A stretch of DNA of 64,000 bases from an uncultured Eubacteriales bacterium. GTDB taxonomy: Bacteria; Bacillota; Clostridia; Oscillospirales; Acutalibacteraceae. Below are positions 7,608 to 16,315 of the stretch, in pieces. The translations under genes and the position numbers were made by a program. Position 1 is the first letter of the stretch; every line of letters begins with the position of its first letter. Under the pieces are notes generated by a model that searched no databases, was not told the DNA's origin, and saw nothing but the letters and a program-made list of their open reading frames with translations. The stretch is from positions 282,517-346,516 of the forward strand of contig CAKUFK010000002.1 of assembly GCA_934647945.1 (NCBI GenBank), in the 5' to 3' direction.

Positions 7608-9632
7608 ATGAATCATTTACAAGCCGAACAATCGCCTTACCTGCTCCAGCACGCAGGCAATCCGGTAGATTGGTACCCCTGGGGGGAAGACGCCTTCCGG
7701 AAAGCCGCCGCCGAGGACAAGCCGGTGTTTTTGAGCATCGGCTATTCCACCTGCCACTGGTGCCATGTGATGGCGCACGAATCCTTTGAGGATGCGGAAG
7801 CGGCGGAGCTGCTCAACCGGGAATTCGTTTCGGTCAAGGTGGACCGGGAGGAACGCCCGGATATCGACGCCGTGTATATGGCGGCCTGCCAGGCGCTCAC
7901 CGGTTCGGGCGGCTGGCCCCTCACCATTTTCATGACGCCGGAGCAGCAGCCTTTTTTTGCCGGGACGTATTTTCCAAAACACCGCCGTTACGGGCAGCCG
8001 GGTCTCGTCGATCTCCTCACGCGGATAGCGGCGCTCTGGAAAAACGACCGCGCGCAGCTTCTGCGGGCCGGCGAACGGCTCACAGACGCGATCCGGGAGG
8101 AGCAGCCAGCCCGCCGGCGGGAACCGGACAAGGCGCTGCTGTACCAGGCATACCGGCTCTTCCGCGGACAGTTCGACCCCGTGTGGGGCGGCTTTGGACA
8201 GGCGCCGAAATTTCCCACGCCGCACAATCTGCTTTTTTTGATGCGGTATGCCAGGCTCGAACAACAGCCGGACGCTCTCGCCATGGCGGAAACCACGCTG
8301 CGGGCCATGGCCCGAGGCGGCCTTCAAGACCAGTTCGGCGGCGGTTTTTCGCGTTACTCCACCGATGAAAAATGGCTGGTCCCGCACTTCGAAAAGATGC
8401 TGTATGACAACGCCCTGCTGCTCACGGCCTGCCTCTATGCCTATCAGGCCACGGGAGAGGAAGAATACGCGGATACCGCCCGCCGCACTGCCGCCTATAT
8501 CCTCGGGGAATTGACGGATCCGGCCGGGGGATTCTACTGCGGACAGGATGCAGACAGCGACGGCGTAGAGGGGAAATATTACGTTTTCACCCCGGGTGAG
8601 GTACACCGTCTCCTCGGCGAAGCCGACGGCCGGGAGATCTGCCTGCTTTATGGGATCACCGCGGAGGGAAATTTTGAAGGAAAAAGCATCCCGAACCGGA
8701 TCGGGCGGGAGGAACCGCCTCTTTCTCCCGGCGACAGCCGGCTGCAAAGGCTCTGTCAATACCGCCGGAGCCGCACCCGGCTTCACAAGGATGACAAGGT
8801 GCTGCTCAGCTGGAACGCCTGGACGATCATCGCCCTCGCGCGGGCCGGACGGATTCTGGGCGAAAAAGCCTGCGCCGAAGCCGCTATAAAGGCGGCACGG
8901 TTTATCGAGGACAACATGACGGATGGGCAAAACCGCCTTTTTCTCCGGTGGAGAAACGGGCAGGCGGCCCACGCCGGCCAGCTGGAGGACTACGCCGTAT
9001 ACGCCCTCGCCTTGACCGAGCTGTACCGTCTGACCTTTGAGACGGCCTATCTGGAGCACGCGCTTTTGAGAGGGGAGCAGATGACGGCGCTCTTTGAGGA
9101 CAAAGAGCGCGGCGGGTATTTTTTCACCGCCGCCGATGCCGAGCGCCTCATTTCCCGTCCCAAGGAAACCTACGACGGGGCGCTCCCCTCCGGCAATTCG
9201 GCCGCAGCCATGGTGTTACAGCGGCTTGCCCACCTGACCGGGCTGCCACGCTGGCAGGAGGCAGCCGACCGCCAATTCCGATTCCTCGCGGGGGAAATCG
9301 AGCATCATCCTGCCGGGTACAGCTTCGCGCTGCTCTCTATGGCGGACGTCCTGTACCCGCACCGGGAGCTGGTTTGCGCGGTGCGGCAGGGGGTGCCGGA
9401 GGAACTGGTCCGGTATCTGGAGAATCATCCGGCGGACAACCTGAGCATTCTGGTCAAAACGTCCGAAAACGCGGCGGCCCTGGCCGCGTGCGCCCCTTTC
9501 ACCGCGGCGTATCCCATACCTGAAACCGGCGCGGCCTGGTACCTGTGCGAAAACGGGACCTGCCGGGCGCCGGTGGCGGAGTTCCAGGAACTGCCGCTGG
9601 AAGGGGTTGACCGAAAGCATGGTCCGCAGTAA
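7608..9632 (+). CDS. YyaL-type protein: thioredoxin-fold DUF255 plus alpha-toroid
   Basis: This 674-residue protein matches the DUF255/YyaL family (spermatogenesis-associated protein 20 type). The N-terminal thioredoxin-like domain begins with NHLQAEQSPYLLQHAGNPVDW, shown here only to residue 22, and carries the redox-like CHWCHVM motif at about residues 47-53. The remainder (about 200-660) is a helical barrel like that of N-acylglucosamine 2-epimerases or six-hairpin glycosidases, with repeated GG-F and HFEKMLYDNA elements. The cellular role of the family is not settled. AAAGGA 8 bases upstream supports the ATG. The gene is monocistronic, with a small divergent frame upstream and a convergent fruK-type gene downstream. 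Full length for the family. Confidence 0.9.
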   Translation: MNHLQAEQSPYLLQHAGNPVDWYPWGEDAFRKAAAEDKPVFLSIGYSTCHWCHVMAHESFEDAEAAELLNREFVSVKVDREERPDIDAVYMAACQALTGSGGWPLTIFMTPEQQPFFAGTYFPKHRRYGQPGLVDLLTRIAALWKNDRAQLLRAGERLTDAIREEQPARRREPDKALLYQAYRLFRGQFDPVWGGFGQAPKFPTPHNLLFLMRYARLEQQPDALAMAETTLRAMARGGLQDQFGGGFSRYSTDEKWLVPHFEKMLYDNALLLTACLYAYQATGEEEYADTARRTAAYILGELTDPAGGFYCGQDADSDGVEGKYYVFTPGEVHRLLGEADGREICLLYGITAEGNFEGKSIPNRIGREEPPLSPGDSRLQRLCQYRRSRTRLHKDDKVLLSWNAWTIIALARAGRILGEKACAEAAIKAARFIEDNMTDGQNRLFLRWRNGQAAHAGQLEDYAVYALALTELYRLTFETAYLEHALLRGEQMTALFEDKERGGYFFTAADAERLISRPKETYDGALPSGNSAAAMVLQRLAHLTGLPRWQEAADRQFRFLAGEIEHHPAGYSFALLSMADVLYPHRELVCAVRQGVPEELVRYLENHPADNLSILVKTSENAAALAACAPFTAAYPIPETGAAWYLCENGTCRAPVAEFQELPLEGVDRKHGPQ

Positions 9633-10009
9633 AAAAACGAAGAGCCCCCCTGCTCGGGGCCCTCTGTGGCCACTTGAGCCTCCAGAAACAGCAAAGACGG
9701 ATAGCTCCGCTATCCGTCTCAGCCCGTCTAAAAGTAGAAAAAGAGAATTCGATGGTCAAAACGGCTGCGAATTCATGATCCGTGTTTTCGAGGACACGGG
9801 CCTCGAAAACACTCCTTATAAGCGATAAAGGGCGGAAACACACAGTGTTTCCGCCCTTTATCAAGAGTAGGGGTGGAACTGGCGGGGACAAAGGGAGCAA
9901 GGTGAGCGATAGCAAACCGCCGTGATCCGGCGCCCCCGTCCAGCAGCTTGTCGACAAGCTCAGCCGGATAGCTCCGCTATCCGGCTCGTTTTATGAAAGC
10001 ATCCGTTTT
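9633..10009. repeat. Non-coding convergent gap with a cluster of perfect hairpins
   Basis: No gene is evident in this 377-base gap between two converging genes. It contains five perfect inverted repeats: 9695-9719 (10-bp arms), 9782-9812 (12-bp arms), 9824-9862 (18-bp arms with a 3-base loop), the 16-base palindrome 9945-9960, and 9962-9986 (10-bp arms). The first and last share the core GGATAGCTCCGCTATCC, so they look like copies of one element. The last is followed by CGTTTT on the plus strand and could terminate the yyaL-type transcript. An imperfect hairpin at about 9640-9666 is followed by a T-run on the minus strand and could stop fruK readthrough. Confidence 0.75.
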
Positions 10010-10927
10010 CTATAAACCATAGGCTTCCGGCCGGTCGAGCAGGGCGCGGATGTCCGGTTTGTCTGCCAGCCAGGGAGAGAAGGCGGTAGCGCTCCCCGCC
10101 GCGATCCCCAGTTCCAGCGCCAACGCGTAATCCCCCGTCCGCGCGTATCCGGCCAAGAACCCCGCGACCATGGAATCCCCCGCCCCCACCGCGCTGACGG
10201 CCTCGCCACGCGGGGGAATCCCCCGATGGAGCCGCCCTTCTTCATCGAGCAGCAGCGCGCCCTTGTCCGCCATCGAGACGAGCACGTTCCGCGCCCCCTG
10301 CGCCTGTACGCGGCGCGCGCAGTCCTCCGTCTGCTCCAGGCTTTCGAGCGTGACCCCGAACAGCTCCCCGAGCTCATGGTGGTTGGGCTTGACGAGGAAC
10401 GGACGGTAGGGCAGTGCTTTCTCCAGGGATTCCCCGGTCGTGTCCACGACGGCGTGGACGGATTTTCCCGTCGTCAGCCGCAGGATCCGTTCATACATAT
10501 CGTGCGGTAGCGCCCCCGGTATGCTGCCCCCCAGGACCAAGGTGTCCCCGTCCTCCAGAAGGCGCAGCCGTTCAAACAGGCCGTCCACCGCCTCCGGGGG
10601 AATGGCCGGCCCCCGGCCGTTGATCTCGGTTTCCCGCTCCGCCCGGATTTTCATGTTGATGCGGGAATAGCCCGTGTCCAGCCGGATGAAGGCGGCGTCA
10701 CACCCCTCGCGGAGCAGCATCGCCTCGATCTGCTCCCCGGTAAACCCCGCCGAAAACCCCCACGCCTGGTTTTCGATCCCCAGGCGGGTCAGCATGATCG
10801 AAACATTGATTCCTTTTCCCCCCGGATACAGTGCCTCCGCGTCCGTGCGGTTGACCCGCCCAGGCTTCAAATCCGATACCTCCACGGCAACATCCAGGGA
10901 AGGGTTCAGGGTTATCGTATAAATCAC
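10010..10927 (-). CDS. fruK: 1-phosphofructokinase-family (PfkB) sugar kinase
   Basis: This 305-residue kinase belongs to the PfkB/ribokinase superfamily and looks like FruK/LacC-type phosphosugar kinases, which use ATP to phosphorylate fructose 1-phosphate or tagatose 6-phosphate. It begins MIYTITLNPSLDVAVEV, typical of the FruK group. It has the GGKGINVS substrate motif (about residue 37), KPNHHELGELFG, and the catalytic GAGDSMVAGF anion-hole motif (catalytic Asp in GAGD). A GTG at 10927 is taken as the start because GGGAGAG lies upstream and it gives the usual length; longer in-frame starts would add a non-homologous tail. No PTS genes are adjacent, so the exact substrate is uncertain. It follows pilT in the same direction with a 73-base gap. 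Confidence 0.88.
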   Translation of the reverse strand: MIYTITLNPSLDVAVEVSDLKPGRVNRTDAEALYPGGKGINVSIMLTRLGIENQAWGFSAGFTGEQIEAMLLREGCDAAFIRLDTGYSRINMKIRAERETEINGRGPAIPPEAVDGLFERLRLLEDGDTLVLGGSIPGALPHDMYERILRLTTGKSVHAVVDTTGESLEKALPYRPFLVKPNHHELGELFGVTLESLEQTEDCARRVQAQGARNVLVSMADKGALLLDEEGRLHRGIPPRGEAVSAVGAGDSMVAGFLAGYARTGDYALALELGIAAGSATAFSPWLADKPDIRALLDRPEAYGL

Positions 10928-11000
10928 GCGTCGTCTCTCCCATCTCGTTTCGCTCTGCCAGGGCGCTCCTATAACGCCGCAGAGGGTTCCGGCCCCCGCC

Positions 11001-12074
11001 TCAGAACCGCCCCGGCACACCCGCCTCCAGATATTGCCTGAGGTCGTCCGGACCCGGGCAGACGGCGTAAGCGGATTCCGCCGCTATCCGCCCTTCCAGC
11101 GTCAGCCGGGCCAGATCCTGCGCCAGCGTCCGCATCCCCTCCTTGGATCCGGTCTGCATCAGGGAGGCGATTTGATGGCCCTTGTTCTCCCGGATCAGAT
11201 TGCGCACGGCGTCGTTTCCCGTCAGGATCTCGAGCGCGGCGATCCGTCCCGTCCCATCGAGGGTGGGGATCAGCTGCTGGGTCACGACCCCTTGGAGCGC
11301 GGCGCTGAGCTGCGCGCGCACCTGATGCTGGCCTTCGGCCGGAAAAACATCGATGATGCGGTCGATGGTGCTGGCCGCTCCGATGGTGTGCAGGGTGGAC
11401 AGGACGAGATGCCCGGTTTCGGCCGCGGTCAGCGCCGCGGAGATCGTCTCATAGTCCCGCATCTCGCCAACCAGGATGACGTCGGGATCCTCCCGCAGGG
11501 CGGAGCGCAGCGCCCCCGCGAAGGAGGAGGCGTCCTCGCCCACCTCCCGCTGATGGATCAGCGCCCGGCGGTTCCGGTGGACATATTCGATCGGGTCTTC
11601 GATCGTCAGGATATGGACAGCTCTGTTTTCATTGATATACCGGAGCATCGCCGCGAGGGTGGTGGATTTGCCGCTCCCGGTCGGCCCGGTCACCAGAATG
11701 AGGCCGCGGGAAAGCAGCGCGAGCCTGCCCAGGATGGGCGGCAGCGACAGCTCTTCGAGCGTCGGAACCGTGTCGTTTAACAGCCGGATCGCCGCAGCGA
11801 GGCGTCCGCGTTCACGGTAGACGTTGACGCGCTGACGCCGGCCGTCGGGCAGGGTATAGCTGAAATCCGCGTCCTCCCCCGCCTCGATCCGCTCCGTTTG
11901 CCGGGGCCCCAGCATGGAACGGATCAGCACGTCCGTCTCCTCCGGCCCGACGGCAGGGCCGTCCGGCTCCAGCCGTCCGATTCTCCGGTAGGACACCGGC
12001 TGCCCGGAGGTCAGATGGATATCCGAACAGCCGCGTTCCCGCGCGGCCCGGATGATGCAATCGATGGATTCCAT
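11001..12074 (-). CDS. pilT: PilT twitching-motility retraction ATPase
   Basis: This 357-residue ATPase depolymerises the type IV pilus, powering retraction. It has the PilT layout: an N-terminal domain with GCSDIHLTSGQPVSYRR, Walker A GPTGSGKSTT, the Asp box TIEDPIEYVH, Walker B region with DVILVGEMRD, and the His box HLVLSTLHT. The ATG at 12074 was chosen because GGGGAGA sits 8 bases upstream; an upstream ATG at 12110 would overlap the pilB stop. It is the last pilus gene of the minus-strand operon, 25 bases after pilB. The C-terminal region has the degenerate PilT tail rather than the Cys cluster of PilB. Presence of both ATPases implies dynamic, retractable pili. Confidence 0.93.
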   Translation of the reverse strand: MESIDCIIRAARERGCSDIHLTSGQPVSYRRIGRLEPDGPAVGPEETDVLIRSMLGPRQTERIEAGEDADFSYTLPDGRRQRVNVYRERGRLAAAIRLLNDTVPTLEELSLPPILGRLALLSRGLILVTGPTGSGKSTTLAAMLRYINENRAVHILTIEDPIEYVHRNRRALIHQREVGEDASSFAGALRSALREDPDVILVGEMRDYETISAALTAAETGHLVLSTLHTIGAASTIDRIIDVFPAEGQHQVRAQLSAALQGVVTQQLIPTLDGTGRIAALEILTGNDAVRNLIRENKGHQIASLMQTGSKEGMRTLAQDLARLTLEGRIAAESAYAVCPGPDDLRQYLEAGVPGRF

Positions 12075-12099
12075 GGCCGTTTCTCCCCTCTTTCCGCGC

Positions 12100-13767
12100 T
12101 CAATCGACATAATAGGTGAGCTTCGTCAACTCCTCCGCCGTGGTGACGCCTTCCAGCGCCAGGCCGCGGGCTTCCTCCACCAGATTGGTGAAGCCCTGCT
12201 GTTCCCGCGCGTAGGCATACAGATCCTCAATAGGGCGGCGGGAGGTAATCATCCGCCGCATCTCCCGATCAACCGCGACCACCTCGTGGACCGCGATCCG
12301 CCCACGATATCCGGTCTGGCTGCAGGCCGGGCAGCCCTTCCCGCGATAGAGACGCTCCGGGGGCATCCCGAAGAGCGCCCGCTCCTGTTCGGCGGGTTGG
12401 TACGCCTCCTTGCAATGCGGACAGATCCGCCGCACCAGCCGCTGGGCCACCAATCCCACGACCGAATTGGCTACCAGGAAGGGTTCCACCCCCATATCCT
12501 CCAGGCGGACGATGGTGGACAGCGCGTCATTGGTGTGCAGGGTGGAGAGCACTAGATGCCCCGTGATGGCGCTGCGCACCGAGATGGAGGCCGTCTCGCT
12601 GTCCCGGGTCTCCCCGACCATAATGATATCCGGATCCTGCCGCAGCAGGGCGCGCAGCCCGCTGTCGAAGGTCAGGCCCGCCAGGGGATTGACCTGCATC
12701 TGGGTCACGCCGCGGATATGGCGTTCCACCGGATCCTCGATCGTCGAAATGTTGACCGGGCGGCGGACCAGCTCCTCAAGGGCGAAATACAGAGTGGTGG
12801 TCTTCCCGCTGCCGGTCGGCCCTGTCAAATATATGATGCCGTTGGGATTTTGCAGCATACGCTGGAATTTCTGGTAATTTTTCTCATTCATGCCGAACTG
12901 GCGGGCGTTGACGACCGGGGCGCTGGAGTTGAGATACCGCAGTACCACCTTTTCCCCGAACATGGACGGCACCACCGAGGTGCGCAGATTCATCTCAACG
13001 CCGTCAACCCGTGTTTTGAAATGCCCATCCTGCGGGCTGCGTTTTTCCGCGATATCCAGGTTCGACAGGATTTTGATCCGGGCGACCAGGGCAGGATGGA
13101 GTCCCCGGTCCGTCTCCAAATAAGGCAGCAGCATCCCGTCGATACGCAGGCGGATCCGGGTTTCGGTCTCCATCGGCTCGATATGGATATCGCTCGCGCC
13201 GACGTTGTAGCCGTGCAGGAGCAGGGAACTGAGCAGCTTAATAACCGGGGTCTCGTCCCCTTCTTCGATTTCCCGGATGGCCTGCGCCACATCGGGGAGG
13301 GGATCCGCGGCGACGGCGGAGGCCGCCCGCCTGGCCTCGATCTCGGAATAATACACGTCGATCGCGTGCTCGATCTCCCGCCGTTCCGCCAGGGCGGTGT
13401 CCACCGTCATACCGGTCAATTGGCGGATATCCTCGATCCCGTAAAATTTGAGCGGATCGTCGATAACCACGGTCAGACGCTGGTTGGCCTGAGAGACGGC
13501 GATGGCACAATATTTGTCGGCCAGGGTGCGGGGGATCCTCCGGACCGCCTCGATATCGACCGGGCAGGTCTCCAGGGACAGGATCTGCAGGTTCATCTTC
13601 TGGGCCATGGCACTGAGAATCTGGCGTTCGGTGACGAGACCCATTTCGACGAGCACGTCGCCCACCCGTTTGCCCGACCGGCGGTGGATTTCCAGCGCCG
13701 CGTTCAGCTGCTCGCCGGTGATATACCCCTTTTCCTTGAGGACTTCCCCTATCGGTATGTTGGTCAT
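12100..13767 (-). CDS. pilB: PilB/GspE-type pilus assembly ATPase
   Basis: This 555-residue ATPase drives pilin polymerisation. The N-terminal MshEN/T2SSE_N-like domain (about residues 1-150) has repeats such as GYITGEQL and GLVTERQIL. The catalytic region contains Walker A GPTGSGKTTTLYFALEE, the Asp box STIEDPVERHI, PDIIMVGETRD, and HLVLSTLHTNDA. A zinc-binding tetracysteine is visible as CPHC plus CPAC near residues 430-455. The ATG at 13767 gives a 7-base spacing from AGGGGGA; the ATG at 13773 would touch it. It sits between the CBM-bearing pseudopilin gene and pilT. All key residues are intact and the length is normal. Confidence 0.95.
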   Translation of the reverse strand: MTNIPIGEVLKEKGYITGEQLNAALEIHRRSGKRVGDVLVEMGLVTERQILSAMAQKMNLQILSLETCPVDIEAVRRIPRTLADKYCAIAVSQANQRLTVVIDDPLKFYGIEDIRQLTGMTVDTALAERREIEHAIDVYYSEIEARRAASAVAADPLPDVAQAIREIEEGDETPVIKLLSSLLLHGYNVGASDIHIEPMETETRIRLRIDGMLLPYLETDRGLHPALVARIKILSNLDIAEKRSPQDGHFKTRVDGVEMNLRTSVVPSMFGEKVVLRYLNSSAPVVNARQFGMNEKNYQKFQRMLQNPNGIIYLTGPTGSGKTTTLYFALEELVRRPVNISTIEDPVERHIRGVTQMQVNPLAGLTFDSGLRALLRQDPDIIMVGETRDSETASISVRSAITGHLVLSTLHTNDALSTIVRLEDMGVEPFLVANSVVGLVAQRLVRRICPHCKEAYQPAEQERALFGMPPERLYRGKGCPACSQTGYRGRIAVHEVVAVDREMRRMITSRRPIEDLYAYAREQQGFTNLVEEARGLALEGVTTAEELTKLTYYVD

Positions 13768-13803
13768 GTCCATTCCCCCTGTGACGGCGGCCGGCGGCCC
13801 CGC

Positions 13804-14901
13804 TTACTTATAGGTTTCGACTGCGGGTACATAGATATCGGGATCGCTCGACCAGCCCAACACCCGGTTGGGCGTCCCCGGATCGTGATCCGGGAACCAG
13901 TAAACCTCTTTCCAGACATCGGACTTTTTCATGATTTTCCAGCTGTTCAGGTTTTTGGTCACCGACATATAAAACGCGCCGTCGAATTCCACCACGTCGT
14001 GGTATTCATACAGGCTGCGGCCGCTGTTGCCCGCATTGACGGTTTCCCAGTCCTTATCCAGGCATTTCCAGTAGTTGGTGTGCGGCTGCCCCGGATGGGT
14101 GCCCTTGACGCCGTCAAAATAGTAAAACAGCGCGACCACCTCCCAGTACTCGCCCGGGGCGGTCTCTACGATATCGCCTGGATAATAGAGCGCGCCGTCC
14201 TCCAGCCGCCGTATGGCGGACGGATCGGTCTCCTGCCAGTACTGATCCACCGTATACGCGTCCCCACCCTCCGGCCGGGTCGGATCGGTGCCGGATGTGC
14301 CGCCGGGGTCGCTGGACACCGCTTCCTCGACGATATATGGATCCGCGTCGTAGCTGATGACCGGGTTGACCATCTCTCCGGTCACGGCGGATTCGATCAC
14401 GATCGGATCGGTCCCGGCCTCGAGATTGATCAGGCGGAAAGAGGAAGCAGTTTCATACACCGGCGCCTCCCCGCTCCCCGATGAGAAGGACAAGCGGATG
14501 CGGAGCGTCGTCGATTTGACCGCCTCGGCCCGCATGGTCAGGGCCGTCCCCTGGTAGACATCCTCCCCCGTATAGGGAGAATAGGGACCTTCCTTCCGGC
14601 CCTGGTACAGCCGCCCGTCCTTGACGAACAGGACGTTTTCGTATTGGGCGCCGGCAGGGTCGCTTCCCTCCGCCAGAAGTTGGACATGGGTGGAAAAGGT
14701 GAGACGCCGGTTCAGGGAACTGTACATCTCGTCTCCGAGCATCTTCATCCGGTCCCGGGCGCTGCCGCCGGAGAGGACGCGGCTGGCAAACAGCATGATG
14801 GACAGGGAAACCGCCACCACAATGGCCAGGATGGCAAATCCCGCCATGATCTCCACGAGCGTCATCCCCCGCCGGTCCATCCGGAGCCGCCGTCCTGTCA
14901 T
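13804..14901 (-). CDS. Type IV pseudopilin with CBM5/12-like modules
   Basis: This 365-residue protein has a prepilin N-terminus: a basic leader ending RRG followed by MTLVEIMAGFAILAI, the class III signal cleaved by PilD, then a hydrophobic helix. The middle (about residues 45-190) is a pilin-like globular part. The C-terminal third (about 235-350) has two units resembling chitin-binding CBM5/12 modules: one with YYPGDIVETAPGEYWEVV and a distal YWKCLD, and one with YHDVVEFDGAFYMSV and a distal VWKEV. Their spacing of Tyr/Gly-Asp, Gly-x-Tyr and Trp matches that fold. ATG 14901 was chosen for GGGGAGA 5 bases upstream. Carbohydrate binding is inferred, not shown. The gene lies between a second pseudopilin and pilB, so it is probably a pilus-tip minor pilin. 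Confidence 0.8.
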   Translation of the reverse strand: MTGRRLRMDRRGMTLVEIMAGFAILAIVVAVSLSIMLFASRVLSGGSARDRMKMLGDEMYSSLNRRLTFSTHVQLLAEGSDPAGAQYENVLFVKDGRLYQGRKEGPYSPYTGEDVYQGTALTMRAEAVKSTTLRIRLSFSSGSGEAPVYETASSFRLINLEAGTDPIVIESAVTGEMVNPVISYDADPYIVEEAVSSDPGGTSGTDPTRPEGGDAYTVDQYWQETDPSAIRRLEDGALYYPGDIVETAPGEYWEVVALFYYFDGVKGTHPGQPHTNYWKCLDKDWETVNAGNSGRSLYEYHDVVEFDGAFYMSVTKNLNSWKIMKKSDVWKEVYWFPDHDPGTPNRVLGWSSDPDIYVPAVETYK

Positions 14902-14932
14902 CCGTCTCTCCCCTTTCATGCGGGCTATCCGG

Positions 14933-15739
14933 TCATAGCAGCCCGCGCCATTCGGCCTCGTTGTGGATCATGGCTTTCAGCGCCGGCCAGGTCATGTTCA
15001 CGATATCCGATTTGTCCCGTCCGACCAGGCGGTAATACCAGACACGCTCCTCATGGTCGTACACCAGGCGGGTGTTCCAGTTGTCCCCTTGGCCGAAACC
15101 GGCAAATATGAAGGTATCGTCATAACTGGTCACGGGCGGAATCAGATAAGGCTGGACATAGACCGGCTTGGCAAACAAACCGTCGGCCTTCGATTCCCGT
15201 TCGATCTCCTCCGGCGTCAGATACCGCCGGAGAAAATCCGGGGATAGGGTGGGCCAGCTGCCGCCGTATTTGTACTCCCGCAGCCAGTTGCGAAACGGGG
15301 AGTTGTTGATATACGAATAGGTATACCCTGCCTCCAGGCGCTGCTGGGGCGTCATCTTCCGCAGCTCCTGGAGCCAGTAGATGTAATTGTTGCGCAGGCT
15401 CTCCTCGAAAGAGACGGTGACCGGCTCGAAGCTGTACAGCCGCGCGCCCTTGCCGGTTTCCCCCGCCGTTACCACCCGGCCGGAAAAGCTCACGCTGTTG
15501 CCGCCGATGGGCAAAGTGAGCCTGAGTTCCTCCTCCTGGTCCGTCTCCTGCTTCTCGATGGCTTCAAACGCGGCCTGCCCGTTTTTCTCCCGGATATCGC
15601 CTTCCCGGAGGATTTTCTGCGCCACCACAAATGCGGAATACATGGTCACCAGGACCAACGCCAGAATCACCAGCCCGCAGACCGACTCCACCAGGGTCGA
15701 GCCCCGGTTGTCCGCCAGAACCTTCCGCTTACGTTTCAT
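14933..15739 (-). CDS. Minor pseudopilin (type IV prepilin-like)
   Basis: This 268-residue protein starts with a basic leader and the prepilin motif NRGSTLVESVCGLVILAL, where PilD would cleave after Gly and methylate the next residue; Glu5 of the mature protein is present. The remainder is a poorly conserved, mostly polar region rich in Tyr and Trp from about residue 105 to 180, with no identifiable domain. It overlaps the upstream pilX-like gene by 4 bases (ATGA), which indicates translational coupling. It precedes the CBM-bearing pseudopilin gene by 31 bases. It is probably a minor pilin that primes assembly or sits at the tip. Confidence 0.85.
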   Translation of the reverse strand: MKRKRKVLADNRGSTLVESVCGLVILALVLVTMYSAFVVAQKILREGDIREKNGQAAFEAIEKQETDQEEELRLTLPIGGNSVSFSGRVVTAGETGKGARLYSFEPVTVSFEESLRNNYIYWLQELRKMTPQQRLEAGYTYSYINNSPFRNWLREYKYGGSWPTLSPDFLRRYLTPEEIERESKADGLFAKPVYVQPYLIPPVTSYDDTFIFAGFGQGDNWNTRLVYDHEERVWYYRLVGRDKSDIVNMTWPALKAMIHNEAEWRGLL

Positions 15740-16281
15740 TCAGATGCCACCCCTTCCAAGGTATCCCCGCTGTATGCCGCGAGATACCATGTCAGAGTCT
15801 TCTCCTCGGGCTGTCCGGTTTCGGAATCCATCCCGCCCGGGGTGCTCTCCTCCCCCTGGCGCTGCAGGACCCCGACGAGGGACGCCGTGACGCTCCGTGT
15901 CTCGCGTCCCTTCACTGCCGTGGCTGTCACCGTGATCTCCCGCCTCGTCGTGTTGCCGTCGTAAGGCTCCAGCACCGCGTGCAGCGAGCAGCGGCCCATG
16001 TCGGCGGCGAACCCGACGTCCTCCACCGTCCAGGCCTCTTCTAGCAGATAAGCGAAAATCTCCGCCGCCGTCGGGGAACCGGAGATGAATTCCTGCGCCA
16101 CCATATCCGCGGCCGAGCGGGCGGTCAGATAGGCCTGACGGGCGTCGTCATTCCGCCGGCTGCGGTTCTGGTAGGCCAAGGAGATGCTCAGCACCGCGCC
16201 CACCAGGATTAAGAGGAATCCTGCGACCGCCATAGCCCAAATGATGCCGGAACCGCCTTCCTCCTTGAGTTTCCGGAACAT
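15736..16281 (-). CDS. PilX-like minor pilus protein
   Basis: This 181-residue protein has a short basic N-terminus, a Gly-rich start and one hydrophobic helix (about residues 12-35: GIIWAMAVAGFLLILVGAV), then a polar region. Its position between pilO and the pseudopilins, and the N-terminal GSG-type sequence, are like PilX N-terminal-domain proteins that help assemble minor pilins. No canonical Glu5 prepilin motif is visible, so it may be a membrane anchor rather than a cleaved pilin. The ATG at 16281 has GGGAGGTG 6 bases upstream; longer frames upstream are Arg-rich and overlap pilO. The last 4 bases overlap the next gene. Confidence 0.7.
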   Translation of the reverse strand: MFRKLKEEGGSGIIWAMAVAGFLLILVGAVLSISLAYQNRSRRNDDARQAYLTARSAADMVAQEFISGSPTAAEIFAYLLEEAWTVEDVGFAADMGRCSLHAVLEPYDGNTTRREITVTATAVKGRETRSVTASLVGVLQRQGEESTPGGMDSETGQPEEKTLTWYLAAYSGDTLEGVASE

Positions 16282-16315
16282 GGACGCACCTCCCTTTCTC
16301 CGCCGGTCCCGGTTC

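Noticed and set aside
9499..9957. A 152-codon minus frame in the hairpin-rich gap
   Set aside because: It runs through four perfect inverted repeats and into the end of the yyaL-type gene; the product is Ser/Pro/Leu-rich and unlike any family.
12556..14484. A 642-codon open frame on the plus strand
   Set aside because: It is antisense to pilB and the CBM-bearing pseudopilin. Its composition (many Asp/His/Gly/Arg) is what high-GC antisense frames give.
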